Shown here one piece after another: positions 1-7,803 of a stretch of DNA of 12,993 nucleotides (position 1 is its first letter; the number at the start of each line of letters is the position of its first letter). The stretch is from Hyphomicrobium sp. Lineage in GTDB: Bacteria; Pseudomonadota; Alphaproteobacteria; Rhizobiales; Hyphomicrobiaceae. The position numbers and the translations under genes are program-made. Location: NCBI GenBank assembly GCA_030598645.1, contig JAUVPN010000028.1, forward strand, positions 1 to 12,993. The letters are read 5' to 3'. Below the pieces are notes generated by a model that was given only the letters and a program-made list of their open reading frames with translations, was not told the DNA's origin and made no database searches.

Positions 1-1
1 A

Positions 2-697
2 GTAACTTTCAAGGTGGTTCCCTGGCCTGAAGCGTCAGCGACGATCGTCTTTCTTGGTCTACCAGATGAGTTGGCAGTTGAGCTTCTTTGCACGGCCATG
101 AGTCAGCCCTTCGAAGTCTCAGGCGCAATACATCTGCAAGCCTCGGTGGCAGAGCGCCTCGATCATCCGGGCCTTAGTTCCATGGGGAAGTCGGTCACGG
201 CGCTAAGGGTAGAGAACTTTGCCCGCTCGGTTGCTACCAGAAAGGAGCGCTTGAAAGAGGGGCTTCGGGTCTATGGCAAGGCTATGGAGCTCGACAACAG
301 AGAGACACTGGAGTTCTGGAGTGAGCTGCGGCGCTTGTCCGTCATGCCTCATGGCCCGTCGCTGTTGTGGCGCATCTCTACCAAGCCGACGACAGCTCCA
401 AAGCTAGTTGCGGCGATTAAACGCCATATGCCGGTAAAGGCTTTTTACGATTGGTCAGGCGGTCTTGTCTGGCTCGAGGTACCGGCTACCGCTGATGCTG
501 GCACCGCAGAAATTCGTCGCATTGTGGCAATCCACGGCGGACACGCTACGCTGATTCGCGCTGATTCGAGCGTGCGTGCTTCGGTCGAGGTCTTCCCGCC
601 GCTTAGTTCAGCAGTTGAACGTTTGACACGTGGCCTAAAGGAAGCCTTCGATCCAGCTGGCATTCTCAATCCCGGCCGAATGTACGCCAATATTTGA
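2..697 (+). CDS. glcE: Glycolate oxidase FAD-binding subunit GlcE, C-terminal part (5' end outside window)
   Basis: The reading frame is open from the first full codon at position 2, so the start lies upstream. About 231 residues are visible. The first residues (VTFKVVPWPE) match the segment after the FAD-binding domain in GlcE/GlcD-type flavoproteins, and the end (FDPAGILNPGRMYANI) is the typical C-terminus of this family. In the known complex, GlcD, GlcE and GlcF oxidise glycolate to glyoxylate at the membrane and pass electrons to the respiratory chain. GlcE is the smaller FAD-type subunit. The identification is strengthened by glcF only 15 bp downstream on the same strand, so glcD is expected just upstream. 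An internal GTG at 14 could be mistaken for a start, but the homology continues before it. The FAD-binding N-terminal domain cannot be judged here. Confidence 0.9.
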   Translation, partial: VTFKVVPWPEASATIVFLGLPDELAVELLCTAMSQPFEVSGAIHLQASVAERLDHPGLSSMGKSVTALRVENFARSVATRKERLKEGLRVYGKAMELDNRETLEFWSELRRLSVMPHGPSLLWRISTKPTTAPKLVAAIKRHMPVKAFYDWSGGLVWLEVPATADAGTAEIRRIVAIHGGHATLIRADSSVRASVEVFPPLSSAVERLTRGLKEAFDPAGILNPGRMYANI

Positions 698-712
698 GGG
701 CAGCCGCAACTA

Positions 713-2077
713 ATGCAAACGCACTTCACCCCTGAACAGCTTAACAACCCGCGCGTCGCGGAAGCCGATAGTATTATCCGCCGGTGCGTCCATTGCGGGC
801 TTTGTACAGCGGTGTGCCCCACCTACGTGCTGCTCGGGGATGAGCGCGATAGTCCGCGCGGGCGCATCTATCTGATCAAAGGCATGCTTGAGGGGTCCCG
901 CCAGGCGAGTGAAACGGTTCGTACTCATATAGACCGTTGTCTATCCTGTCTGTCGTGTATGACGACGTGCCCGAGTGGTGTTGATTATATGCACCTTGTT
1001 GATATGGCGCGCAGTTACATCGAGCAGACCGCTCAGCGCAGCTTCAAGGAGCGTTTCATTCGCGGTCTTCTGGCGCGGACACTTCCGCATCCGGGCTGGT
1101 TCCGGCTTGCGTTAAGGGCGGCTCCGCTGGGGCGGCCCTGGGTAAACACATTGCGCCGTTTTGGCTTAAAAGAGTTGGCAGCGATGATCGAGCTGGCCCC
1201 AAGCGTGCTGCCACCCACCGCGCGGTTTGAAGGGGCGGGGACGGCAGTGACTGATGAGACGCGCCGTGCCCGTGTTATTTTGCTAACAGGTTGTGCGCAA
1301 AAAGTACTGCGTCCTAGCATCAACGACTCTACTATCCGGCTTCTGGCCCGGCGCGGCGTTGACGTGGTCGTTGCTTCGGGGGCAGGTTGCTGTGGCGCGC
1401 TGTCCTATCATCTGGGGAAGGAAGCGTGCGCCGTGGCCTATGCTAAGCGTAATGTCGATGCATGGTCGAAAGAGATGGCCAAGGCGCCGATCGACGCTGT
1501 AATCGTCAATGCTTCAGGGTGCGGTACGACGGTAAAGGACTACGGCCATTTGTTGAAGCGCGACTCGCATTATGCAGCACGCGCGGCAAGGCTGTCAGAG
1601 CTCTCCATGGATATTTGCGAGTTCTTAGCTCAGTACGAACTAGGTCCGCCTAAGCGCTATTCCTCGTTGCGCGTTGCCTATCATCCAGCATGCTCCTTAC
1701 AGCACGGTCAGAACATTCTGGATGAACCCAAATTTCTGCTGTTCAAAGCGGGTTTCAGCGTCGTCGATATCGCCGAGGCGCACCTCTGCTGCGGATCGGC
1801 AGGGACCTACAATATTTTGCAGCCAGAAATGGCCGGCACTCTCCGCAATCGCAAGGTAGAGAATATCAAAGCCGTGAAGCCCGATCTCGTGACTACAGGC
1901 AACATCGGCTGTATCACGCAGCTCGAAAGCCAGCTCGACGTTCCTATCGTGCACACTGTTGAGCTTCTCGATTGGGCTTATGGCGGCCCTATTCCGCGCG
2001 GGCTAGAGCCGCTTGCCGCGTTCGTGTCCGACGTCCCAGAGCCGAAGCACCGCGTCGAAGACTACATTGGTGCGTGA
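713..2077 (+). CDS. glcF: Glycolate oxidase iron-sulfur subunit GlcF
   Basis: A 454-residue protein, normal for GlcF. Two ferredoxin-type 4Fe-4S motifs lie near the N-terminus: Cys25, 28, 31, 35 and Cys76, 79, 82, 86, each ending in Cys-Pro. The rest holds two cysteine-rich CCG domains, seen as GCCGAL around residue 226 and LCCGSAGTYN around 359, each preceded by further conserved cysteines (for example C194 and C327). CCG domains are known from heterodisulfide reductase, GlpC and LutA proteins. GlcF carries electrons away from the flavin subunits of glycolate oxidase. Closely related proteins include GlpC and LutA, but the adjacent glcE settles the assignment. The ATG at 713 lies 15 bp after glcE, indicating co-transcription and probably translational coupling. 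All motif residues are intact. Confidence 0.95.
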   Translation: MQTHFTPEQLNNPRVAEADSIIRRCVHCGLCTAVCPTYVLLGDERDSPRGRIYLIKGMLEGSRQASETVRTHIDRCLSCLSCMTTCPSGVDYMHLVDMARSYIEQTAQRSFKERFIRGLLARTLPHPGWFRLALRAAPLGRPWVNTLRRFGLKELAAMIELAPSVLPPTARFEGAGTAVTDETRRARVILLTGCAQKVLRPSINDSTIRLLARRGVDVVVASGAGCCGALSYHLGKEACAVAYAKRNVDAWSKEMAKAPIDAVIVNASGCGTTVKDYGHLLKRDSHYAARAARLSELSMDICEFLAQYELGPPKRYSSLRVAYHPACSLQHGQNILDEPKFLLFKAGFSVVDIAEAHLCCGSAGTYNILQPEMAGTLRNRKVENIKAVKPDLVTTGNIGCITQLESQLDVPIVHTVELLDWAYGGPIPRGLEPLAAFVSDVPEPKHRVEDYIGA

Positions 2078-2104
2078 CGCTCACGGTCACCGAAGACGGG
2101 CACG

Positions 2105-2917
2105 ATGAGCAGGAAGTTGCCCAAGACCGATTGGCGCGAAATCAGCGGCCCCTTTGACGTTATCGGCGACGTACATGGTTGTGCGGACGAGCTGATAGAG
2201 CTTCTCGGACATCTAGGGTACGGGGTCGCCTTTAAGGACGATTGTACATGTTTGAGCACTTCCGCACCACGAGGGCGCCGCGCATTTTTGGTTGGAGATC
2301 TTGTCGATCGCGGGCCACGTTCGCTCGATGTCGTACGCATCGTAATGCACATGGTTGGACAGGGCCAGGCACTTATGGTCATTGGCAATCACGATAACCG
2401 GTTTATGCGCTTTCTTCAGCGCCACGACGTAAAGCTGACCCACGGCCTTGCGGAAACCGTCGAAGAATTTTCACGAGCGTCTGAGGATTTTTGCGCGCGC
2501 ACCCGCAGCTTTTTCGAAGCCCTTCCAAGCCACGCCTGGGTTGATGGGGGCCAGCTTTCCATTGCACACGCTGGCGTAAGCGAAAATATGCTGGGCGGCA
2601 CCTCTGACGCCATCTACAAATTTGGGCTCTATGGCGAGACGTCGGGCCAGCTCGACGACAATGGCCTGCCCGAGCGCTATAACTGGTCGGCGCACTATTC
2701 GGGCAAAACAACCGTGATCTACGGTCATACTCCTGTGGCCGAGCCTGAGTGGCTGAACAACACGCTTTGCATCGACACCGGCTGTGTCTACGGTGGCAAG
2801 TTGACGGCGCTGCGGTGGCCGGAAACAGAGATCGTCTCTGTGCCGGCGAACGCAACGTACGCAGAGCGCAAGCGGCCGTTCGGGCTGCCACCAGCGCGCC
2901 CTGAGCGCGCTCCTTGA
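2105..2917 (+). CDS. Calcineurin-like metallophosphoesterase (PrpE / diadenosine-tetraphosphatase-like)
   Basis: A 270-residue protein carrying the complete metallophosphoesterase signature: GDVHG at 21-25, GDLVDRGP at 64-71, GNHDN at 94-98, a metal-ligand His at 155 (IAHAG) and YGHTP at 206-210. These residues bind two metal ions in the family. The order and the closing DTGCVYGGKLTALRWP segment (224-239) resemble PrpE and bacterial PP2A-like or ApaH-like enzymes, so substrates could be phosphoproteins or dinucleoside polyphosphates. The sequence does not decide which. No signal peptide is visible, so it should be cytoplasmic. It begins 27 bp after glcF on the same strand and is probably read through from that operon. 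A functional link with glycolate metabolism is not established. The ATG at 2105 places the first motif at the usual distance from the N-terminus. Confidence 0.85.
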   Translation: MSRKLPKTDWREISGPFDVIGDVHGCADELIELLGHLGYGVAFKDDCTCLSTSAPRGRRAFLVGDLVDRGPRSLDVVRIVMHMVGQGQALMVIGNHDNRFMRFLQRHDVKLTHGLAETVEEFSRASEDFCARTRSFFEALPSHAWVDGGQLSIAHAGVSENMLGGTSDAIYKFGLYGETSGQLDDNGLPERYNWSAHYSGKTTVIYGHTPVAEPEWLNNTLCIDTGCVYGGKLTALRWPETEIVSVPANATYAERKRPFGLPPARPERAP

Positions 2918-2932
2918 GCGCCGATTGGCGCT
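2917..2932 (+). other. Small GC-rich inverted repeat after the phosphoesterase gene
   Basis: Six bases (AGCGCC) pair perfectly with GGCGCT across a four-base GATT loop, starting at the last base of the phosphoesterase stop codon. No T-run follows, so it is not a classic intrinsic terminator. It overlaps the proposed -35 box of hisS, so it could instead be an operator or simply chance in GC-rich sequence. Confidence 0.3.
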
Positions 2933-2953
2933 GCGCAAACGATCCGCTATAAG
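2925..2953 (+). promoter_or_regulatory. Candidate housekeeping promoter for hisS
   Basis: TTGGCG at 2925-2930 and TATAAG at 2948-2953 are separated by exactly 17 bases, close to the sigma-70-type arrangement. Transcription would begin about 45 bases before the hisS ATG at 3007. This would let hisS be expressed independently of the upstream glc genes. It rests on motif reading only. Confidence 0.4.
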
Positions 2954-3006
2954 GCCTCACCGAGTGCGGACGCGCCCGTTTGGCGCGCAACTAAAGCTTT
3001 CATCTC

Positions 3007-4608
3007 ATGGCCAAGACCAACAAAAACGCGCGACCCCAGTCACGCCTGCCCAGAGGCCTCCGCGACATTGAATCCGCCGAGCTGCGCGCGTTGAACATCA
3101 TGCTGGACAAGATTCGCAGCGTGTATGAGCGCTATGGCTTTGAGCCGTTGGATACGCCGGTGTTCGAATATACGGACGCATTGGGCAAGTTCCTACCCGA
3201 TCAGGATCGACCCAACGAAGGCGTCTTTTCCCTTCAAGACGAGGACGAGCAGTGGCTATCGCTGCGTTACGATCTGACCGCTCCACTGGCGCGCTACGTA
3301 GCGCAGAATTTTCAAACGCTAACAAAACCGTTTCGCCGGTATGCGGTAGGGCGGGTCTGGCGCAACGAGAAGCCGGGGCCGGGACGCTTTCGTGAGTTTA
3401 TGCAATTCGATGCGGACACGGTGGGTGCCGACAGCGTAGTGGCAGACGCGGAGATGTGCATGCTTGCCGCCGACACGATGGAGGCGCTTTTAGTTGAGAC
3501 CGGCGATTACGTCATTAAAGTCAACAATCGCAAGGTTCTTGACGGCGTGCTCGGGACGATAGGTCTCGATGGCGCAGAGGATGCCAGCACCCGACTGATT
3601 GTATTGCGTGCAATCGACAAAATGGATCGACTAGGTGAGGCCGGCGTCCGCGAGCTACTTGGCTCCGGTCGAAAGGACGAAAGTGGGGATTTTGCCGTAG
3701 GGGCTGGATTGGATGACGAACAGATAAAAAATGTTCTTGCCTACGTAGGGGCTCCAGTCATGACTGAGGGCACAACGCTAACTAAGCGTCCACCCAAGAA
3801 AGAGATACGGAATTTCATTCGACGGGCAAGAGACGCCGGTGATCTAGATGTAGGCGAATATTGGTGCCACGTTAGCAACACATCAACGCTAGAGCGGTTG
3901 CGCGAGATAGTCAGTGGCAGCAAACTCGGCCTTCAAGGCCTAGAGGAACTAGAGCAATTAGTTCAACTCACAGCAAATGGTGGTTATGGGTGCGGGCAGA
4001 TCTTGATAGACTCATCTGTAGTTCGCGGCTTGGACTACTACACCGGCCCCGTCTTCGAAGCCGATCTAACTTTCGAAGTGAAGGATGAGAAGGGTCGCCC
4101 CGTCCGCTTTGGATCGGTCGGGGGCGGCGGCCGCTATGACGATCTCGTCGCGCGTTTTACAGGTCAGAAAGTCCCCGCGACCGGCTTCTCCATTGGCGTC
4201 TCACGCTTACAAGCCGCGCTTGCTGCGCTGGGGCGCTCCGATGCCGCCGCGGCTGGCCCGGTCATTGTCACCGTCATGGAGAAAGAACGCATTGCCGACT
4301 ATCAGAAATTTGTACAGACGCTGCGCACTAACGGCATTTGCGCCGAGCTCTACCTGGGCAACCCGAAGAAGTTCGGCAAACAACTAGAGTATGCTGACAA
4401 GCGGCGCAGCCCTTGCGTCGTTATCCAAGGCCCAGACGAGCGCGAACAAGGCGAGGTCACACTCAAAGACTTGATCGAAGGCGCCAAAGCGGCGGCTGCT
4501 ATCAAGGATAACAAGGAATGGAAGGAGACCCGCCCCGCACAGATCTCCGTCAAGGAAAGCGATCTCGTCGACGAGGTCCGCAAGATCCTCGCGCGCCACC
4601 GGCGCTAA
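3007..4608 (+). CDS. hisS: Histidyl-tRNA synthetase, long alphaproteobacterial type
   Basis: A 533-residue class II aminoacyl-tRNA synthetase that attaches histidine to tRNA-His in the cytoplasm. Visible elements are the N-terminal RGLRDI (16-21), motif 1 near 45-57, motif 2 with its loop ([21 protein letters not shown], ending near residue 127), the histidine-specific RGLDYYTG (340-347) and motif 3 (GGGRYDDL then GFSIGVSRL, 373-401). An anticodon-binding domain runs from about 418 to the end. It is about 110 residues longer than the E. coli enzyme, mainly because of an enlarged region between motif 2 and RGLDYYTG (about 175-335). Long forms are usual in Rhizobiales, many of which have a tRNA-His lacking the extra G-1 and a correspondingly altered HisRS. 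The middle of the gene is lower in GC and uses more CTA, TTA and ATA codons than the part after it. The hisZ and hisG genes often seen beside rhizobial hisS are absent here. Confidence 0.95.
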   Translation: MAKTNKNARPQSRLPRGLRDIESAELRALNIMLDKIRSVYERYGFEPLDTPVFEYTDALGKFLPDQDRPNEGVFSLQDEDEQWLSLRYDLTAPLARYVAQNFQTLTKPFRRYAVGRVWRNEKPGPGRFREFMQFDADTVGADSVVADAEMCMLAADTMEALLVETGDYVIKVNNRKVLDGVLGTIGLDGAEDASTRLIVLRAIDKMDRLGEAGVRELLGSGRKDESGDFAVGAGLDDEQIKNVLAYVGAPVMTEGTTLTKRPPKKEIRNFIRRARDAGDLDVGEYWCHVSNTSTLERLREIVSGSKLGLQGLEELEQLVQLTANGGYGCGQILIDSSVVRGLDYYTGPVFEADLTFEVKDEKGRPVRFGSVGGGGRYDDLVARFTGQKVPATGFSIGVSRLQAALAALGRSDAAAAGPVIVTVMEKERIADYQKFVQTLRTNGICAELYLGNPKKFGKQLEYADKRRSPCVVIQGPDEREQGEVTLKDLIEGAKAAAAIKDNKEWKETRPAQISVKESDLVDEVRKILARHRR

Positions 4609-4637
4609 TCTCGCCTGACACTCCCAGTCAAACGAGT

Positions 4638-4643
4638 AGGAGG
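4638..4643 (+). promoter_or_regulatory. Perfect Shine-Dalgarno sequence for the PAS gene
   Basis: AGGAGG lies nine bases before the ATG at 4653. It is the strongest ribosome binding site in the window, supports that start and argues that the small downstream ORF is really translated. Confidence 0.7.
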
Positions 4644-4652
4644 ACGGAATAG

Positions 4653-4994
4653 ATGAACGCCAAAGACCTCGAAATCTTCAATGTCATGCCGTTCCTTTTT
4701 TGGGTCAAGGACGAGGAAGGGCGCTACATTTGGGGCAACAGAGCCATTTCGGAGATCGCCAAGCAGGACATTATCGGCAAGAAAGATGCCGAGTTGTCCT
4801 GGGCCGCCAACGCCGAGGCTCTGCGGGCCGACGACAAAAAGGTACTTGAAACGGGAAAGCCTATCTTTGTTCATGAGTACGTGGACGACTCAAGTCGCGG
4901 CAAGATTACCTTGAGCGTCTGCAAGTTCATAGGTGAGTTGGACGGCAAAAAGCATGCGTTCGGCATATCGTTTGTGATCGAGAAAGGTGATTAG
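4653..4994 (+). CDS. Small stand-alone PAS domain protein
   Basis: A 113-residue protein that is almost entirely one PAS fold of the PAS_4 type. MPFLFWVKDEEGRYIWGNRA (12-31) is the typical entry strand. IIGKKDAELSW (40-50) and ADDKKVLETGKPIFVHE (59-75) match the central helix and following strand, and the last 35 residues form the closing sheet strands. There is no kinase, cyclase, HTH or other output domain, no signal peptide and no membrane segment, so it must be a cytoplasmic sensor module or partner that acts through another protein. The ligand or cofactor is unknown. One cysteine is present (C90), outside the usual flavin-binding LOV motif, so a LOV photoreceptor is unlikely. It lies 44 bp after hisS and 76 bp before a methyltransferase gene. 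Confidence 0.75.
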   Translation: MNAKDLEIFNVMPFLFWVKDEEGRYIWGNRAISEIAKQDIIGKKDAELSWAANAEALRADDKKVLETGKPIFVHEYVDDSSRGKITLSVCKFIGELDGKKHAFGISFVIEKGD

Positions 4995-5013
4995 CGACGT
5001 CGAGGCAAGTGAT

Positions 5014-5032
5014 TGCATGTGACGCGCATGCA
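5014..5032. repeat. Inverted repeat between the PAS and methyltransferase genes
   Basis: TGCATG is followed after seven bases by its exact complement CATGCA. It could be a weak terminator for the PAS transcript (it is followed by pyrimidine-rich sequence but no T-run) or an operator for the methyltransferase gene that starts 39 bases later. TGCATG is itself close to palindromic, so chance is possible. Confidence 0.3.
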
Positions 5033-5070
5033 GCCCACCTTTACCTTAAGGATACAGTAGAGGAGCTGTA

Positions 5071-6105
5071 ATGTCAGACACGCTCGGCATGGCAACCCAG
5101 CTCGCGGGCAACCTGGTGCGCTTCGGTTGGTATTCGGGCGTCAACTGGCTTCTAGCCCGCGAGGCGCGGCGTCTCGGCAATCTTCCGCGTTACAACCCCA
5201 CGCGTCCGGTTCCTAGTCATGCAGAACTGATGGCCGACCTTCATGCGCTGTTTATGCTTGACGCTGCCGCCGTTCGTGAGGGCCTATACCCGCCGGTCGA
5301 ACCGGTTGGGACGATCGCCCAGCACATGCTCCAATTGCGCGCGATGTTCGCCGACCTGCCCGAGACAATTAGGCGCCGCGAGGCAGATGACGCGCAGAGT
5401 GCTGCGACGCTCCCCGGCGCCAACGACATGCCGGACTACTACGCGCAGGATTTTCATTTCCAGACCGGCGGATATTTGAGCGAGGAATCCGCCCAGCTCT
5501 ATGACGTGCAGGTTGAGACGCTGTTTTATGGCGCCGCCGGTGTGATGCGCCGCGCCGCGTTGAAACCGATCGCGGAGTTCTTGCGCGGACGAGACCAGCG
5601 CGGCACCGCGCTTTCGGATATCGCTTGCGGTACGGGGCGCTTGTTACGCGAGGTGCGGATTGCTTATCCGGCTCTGCGCATCAATGGCCTTGACTTATCG
5701 CAGGCGTATCTCGACGAGGCACGGCGACATATCGGCGATTTGCGACCAGTGAAGTTGATCCACGGTAACGCCGAGCAGATTCCGCTTGCGGACGGAAGTC
5801 AGGATATCATCACGTCGATCTTTCTCTATCATGAGCTGCCGGGCGACGTGCGCCGCCGCGTGACCGCGGAGATAGCGCGGGTCCTCAAGCCGGACGGGCT
5901 CTTCGTTTTCCTCGACAGCTTGCAGATGGGGGACCGGCCCGGCTGGGATGGCCTGCTGGAGGCCTTCCCGATTCGCTTTCACGAGCCTTACTTTGGGCAC
6001 TACGCCAACGACGATCTCGATGCCATGTTCACGAGCGCGGGGCTTGCGCCGCAAGAGACATCAAACGCTTTCCTTTCGAAGGTAATGGCGAGGCGCAAGC
6101 GCTGA
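5071..6105 (+). CDS. Class I SAM-dependent methyltransferase with an uncharacterised N-terminal region
   Basis: A 344-residue protein. The C-terminal half is a Rossmann-type methyltransferase: DIACGTG (183-189) is the glycine-rich SAM-binding motif I, GLDLS (206-210) supplies the acidic residue that binds the ribose, HGNAEQIP (231-238) resembles the UbiE/Methyltransf_11 motif, and ARVLKPDGLFVFLDS (269-283) is the usual strand after motif III. The first ~130 residues match no domain I recognise and contain a hydrophobic stretch near 15-28 that is too short to call a membrane anchor. The segment YYAQDFHFQTGGYLSEESAQLYD (123-145) looks conserved-like and may shape the substrate pocket. The substrate is unknown. 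The ATG at 5071 has AGGAG five bases before it. The gene is convergent with aroC, 85 bp away. Confidence 0.8.
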   Translation: MSDTLGMATQLAGNLVRFGWYSGVNWLLAREARRLGNLPRYNPTRPVPSHAELMADLHALFMLDAAAVREGLYPPVEPVGTIAQHMLQLRAMFADLPETIRRREADDAQSAATLPGANDMPDYYAQDFHFQTGGYLSEESAQLYDVQVETLFYGAAGVMRRAALKPIAEFLRGRDQRGTALSDIACGTGRLLREVRIAYPALRINGLDLSQAYLDEARRHIGDLRPVKLIHGNAEQIPLADGSQDIITSIFLYHELPGDVRRRVTAEIARVLKPDGLFVFLDSLQMGDRPGWDGLLEAFPIRFHEPYFGHYANDDLDAMFTSAGLAPQETSNAFLSKVMARRKR

Positions 6106-6190
6106 ACTTAAGTGCTAACCGTAGATGGCTTTCTCAGGCGCATGGCGGACGTCAATTGTGTCTCCTGCCAAGCCAGCCTCATCTGGATCC

Positions 6191-7279
6191 TCAGTCGCCG
6201 CACTGCGCGCGATAGCGCAACAGATGGTCCGCAAGCACCAGCGCCATCATCGCTTCGCCAATGGGGACCGCGCGAATGCCGACGCACGGGTCGTGTCGGC
6301 CCTTTGTGATGACGTCGGTCTCGTGTCCTTTCTCATCGATTGTTTTGCGCGGGACGAAAATGGAGGACGTCGGCTTCACTGAAAAGCGACAGACAATAGG
6401 CTGGCCGGTGGAAATGCCGCCGAGAATGCCGCCCGCGTGATTGGTCATGAATCGGGCCTCTCCGTCGGGACCAATGCGGATTTCGTCGGCATTCTCTTCG
6501 CCGGTGAGTTCAGCTGCCCCCATGCCGGCGCCGATTTCCACGCCTTTGACAGCATTTATGCTCATCATCGCTGATGCGAGGTCCTGGTCGAGCTTTGCGT
6601 AAATTGGCGCCCCAAGGCCTGCGGGGACGCCTTCGGCAACAACTTCTATAATTGCACCGATGGAAGAACCGGCTTTTCGCACATCGTCAAGATATTCCGC
6701 CCAGTGCACCGCTGCTGCGGGATCGGGGCAGAAGAACGGGTTGGCATCGACAGCCTCCCAATCCCACAGAGAGCGATCTACCGCCTGATTGCCAATCTGC
6801 ACCAATGCGCCGCGGATGGTAACGCCTGCAAGCACCCTACGGGCGATTGCGCCAGCGGCAACTCGCATCGCAGTTTCGCGGGCGGACGATCGCCCGCCTC
6901 CGCGATAGTCGCGTATTTTGTATTTCTTCCAATATGTGTAGTCCGCGTGACCAGGCCGAAACTTGTCCTTAATATCGGAGTAGTCCTTAGTTCGGTGATC
7001 GACATTTTTGATTAGAAGCGAAATGGGTGTGCCTGTCGTAACTTGCTGGCCCGCCTCGTTGGCGAAGACGCCCGAGATAATCTCTACCGTGTCAGGCTCT
7101 TGGCGTTGGGTGGTGAACCGCGACTGGCCAGGGCGTCGCTTCTCCAAAAAGCTTTGGATATCTGCAGCCTCCAGCGGCAAGCCAGGCGGACACCCGTCGA
7201 CCACACAACCGATTGCGGGGCCGTGGCTCTCTCCCCAGGTTGTGACACGGAATAAGTGCCCGAAAGTGTTGTGTGACAT
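6191..7279 (-). CDS. aroC: Chorismate synthase
   Basis: A 362-residue protein of normal length that converts 5-enolpyruvylshikimate 3-phosphate to chorismate, the branch point to aromatic amino acids, folate and ubiquinone. It needs reduced FMN. All three family signatures are present: [16 protein letters not shown] (16-31), [13 protein letters not shown] (127-139, with RPGHADYTY at 108-116 before it) and [17 protein letters not shown] (328-344). The N-terminus [20 protein letters not shown] is the classic one, so the ATG at 7277-7279 is secure, although its ribosome binding site (GGAA about 10 bases upstream) is weak. It is transcribed toward the methyltransferase gene and is separated from the upstream fabI-phosphatase pair by about 520 bp, so it probably has its own promoter. 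Confidence 0.97.
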   Translation of the reverse strand: MSHNTFGHLFRVTTWGESHGPAIGCVVDGCPPGLPLEAADIQSFLEKRRPGQSRFTTQRQEPDTVEIISGVFANEAGQQVTTGTPISLLIKNVDHRTKDYSDIKDKFRPGHADYTYWKKYKIRDYRGGGRSSARETAMRVAAGAIARRVLAGVTIRGALVQIGNQAVDRSLWDWEAVDANPFFCPDPAAAVHWAEYLDDVRKAGSSIGAIIEVVAEGVPAGLGAPIYAKLDQDLASAMMSINAVKGVEIGAGMGAAELTGEENADEIRIGPDGEARFMTNHAGGILGGISTGQPIVCRFSVKPTSSIFVPRKTIDEKGHETDVITKGRHDPCVGIRAVPIGEAMMALVLADHLLRYRAQCGD

Positions 7280-7428
7280 TACGTTTGCCGTTCCGGAGAA
7301 GGTGATTCGTTAAGCGGCTGGCGAATGTTAGCACCTCCGCGGTAGCGATGCAGCCAATTGGCCAGTCTTAGGAGCGCGCGTACGCCCTCGCAAGGGGAGC
7401 GGAGTAGTAATTTTCGTGACAATTCCAT

Positions 7429-7466
7429 GCGACGCAGTTTATGTGATTTGTTAAGTGCTGCGTCGC
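7429..7466. repeat. 9-bp perfect inverted repeat in the aroC upstream region
   Basis: GCGACGCAG at 7429-7437 is exactly complementary to CTGCGTCGC at 7458-7466, with 20 AT-rich bases between. It lies about 150 to 190 bases upstream of the aroC start. It could be a regulator binding site or the stem of an RNA. Confidence 0.35.
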
Positions 7467-7756
7467 GATACGGGACATGTCTTTAGGAGACAGTCAACGC
7501 GGTGGCTTAATCGCGCACGTGCGATCCCATGCTTCCGTGACCCACCGCCAGTTGGCGGGAAACCACCGGTCGCCAATAGGCAAAGGCCTTGGGACCATCG
7601 GTTTTGGCACTGCCGTATTCCTAGCGTAAGCCAAGCGTCGCGTTTTGCGAGCATCGTTGCGTTTGTGGGGCGGCCTATTGCGGCAAGCCCCATTTATCGG
7701 GACGCTCCTCACAGGTCTGAGCAACCTGAGCCGAGCGACCACGACATGAAGTGTGG

Positions 7757-7789
7757 GAAGAGCCGAAGCAGCCGCTGCTTCGGCTCTTC
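7757..7789 (-). terminator. 15-bp perfect hairpin after the histidine phosphatase gene
   Basis: GAAGAGCCGAAGCAG (7757-7771) pairs with CTGCTTCGGCTCTTC (7775-7789) without a mismatch across a three-base loop. It starts 14 bases beyond the stop codon of the minus-strand phosphatase gene, the normal place for a terminator of the fabI-phosphatase transcript. No real T-run follows on either strand, so it may act as an mRNA 3'-end stabiliser or a Rho-independent terminator of the poor-U-tract kind. The strand is assigned from context. Confidence 0.6.
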
Positions 7790-7803
7790 TCTTCGGGCGA
7801 TCC

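Larger units (their letters stand above)
7280..7803. other. 524-bp stretch without a convincing gene
   Basis: The stretch between aroC and the histidine phosphatase gene, both on the minus strand, holds several overlapping open frames on both strands. None has a good start site or a recognisable protein. It contains a 15-bp hairpin next to the phosphatase gene, a 9-bp inverted repeat at 7429-7466, a 10-bp palindrome at 7514-7523 and a GGCGG-type small hairpin at 7545-7558. The aroC promoter should be in the part nearest 7280. I recognise no tRNA, known riboswitch or mobile element. A small RNA or a decayed gene remains possible. Confidence 0.5.

Noticed and set aside
6112..6382. Short plus-strand open frames overlapping the aroC 3' end
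   Set aside because: They are antisense to the conserved aroC C-terminus and have no homology.
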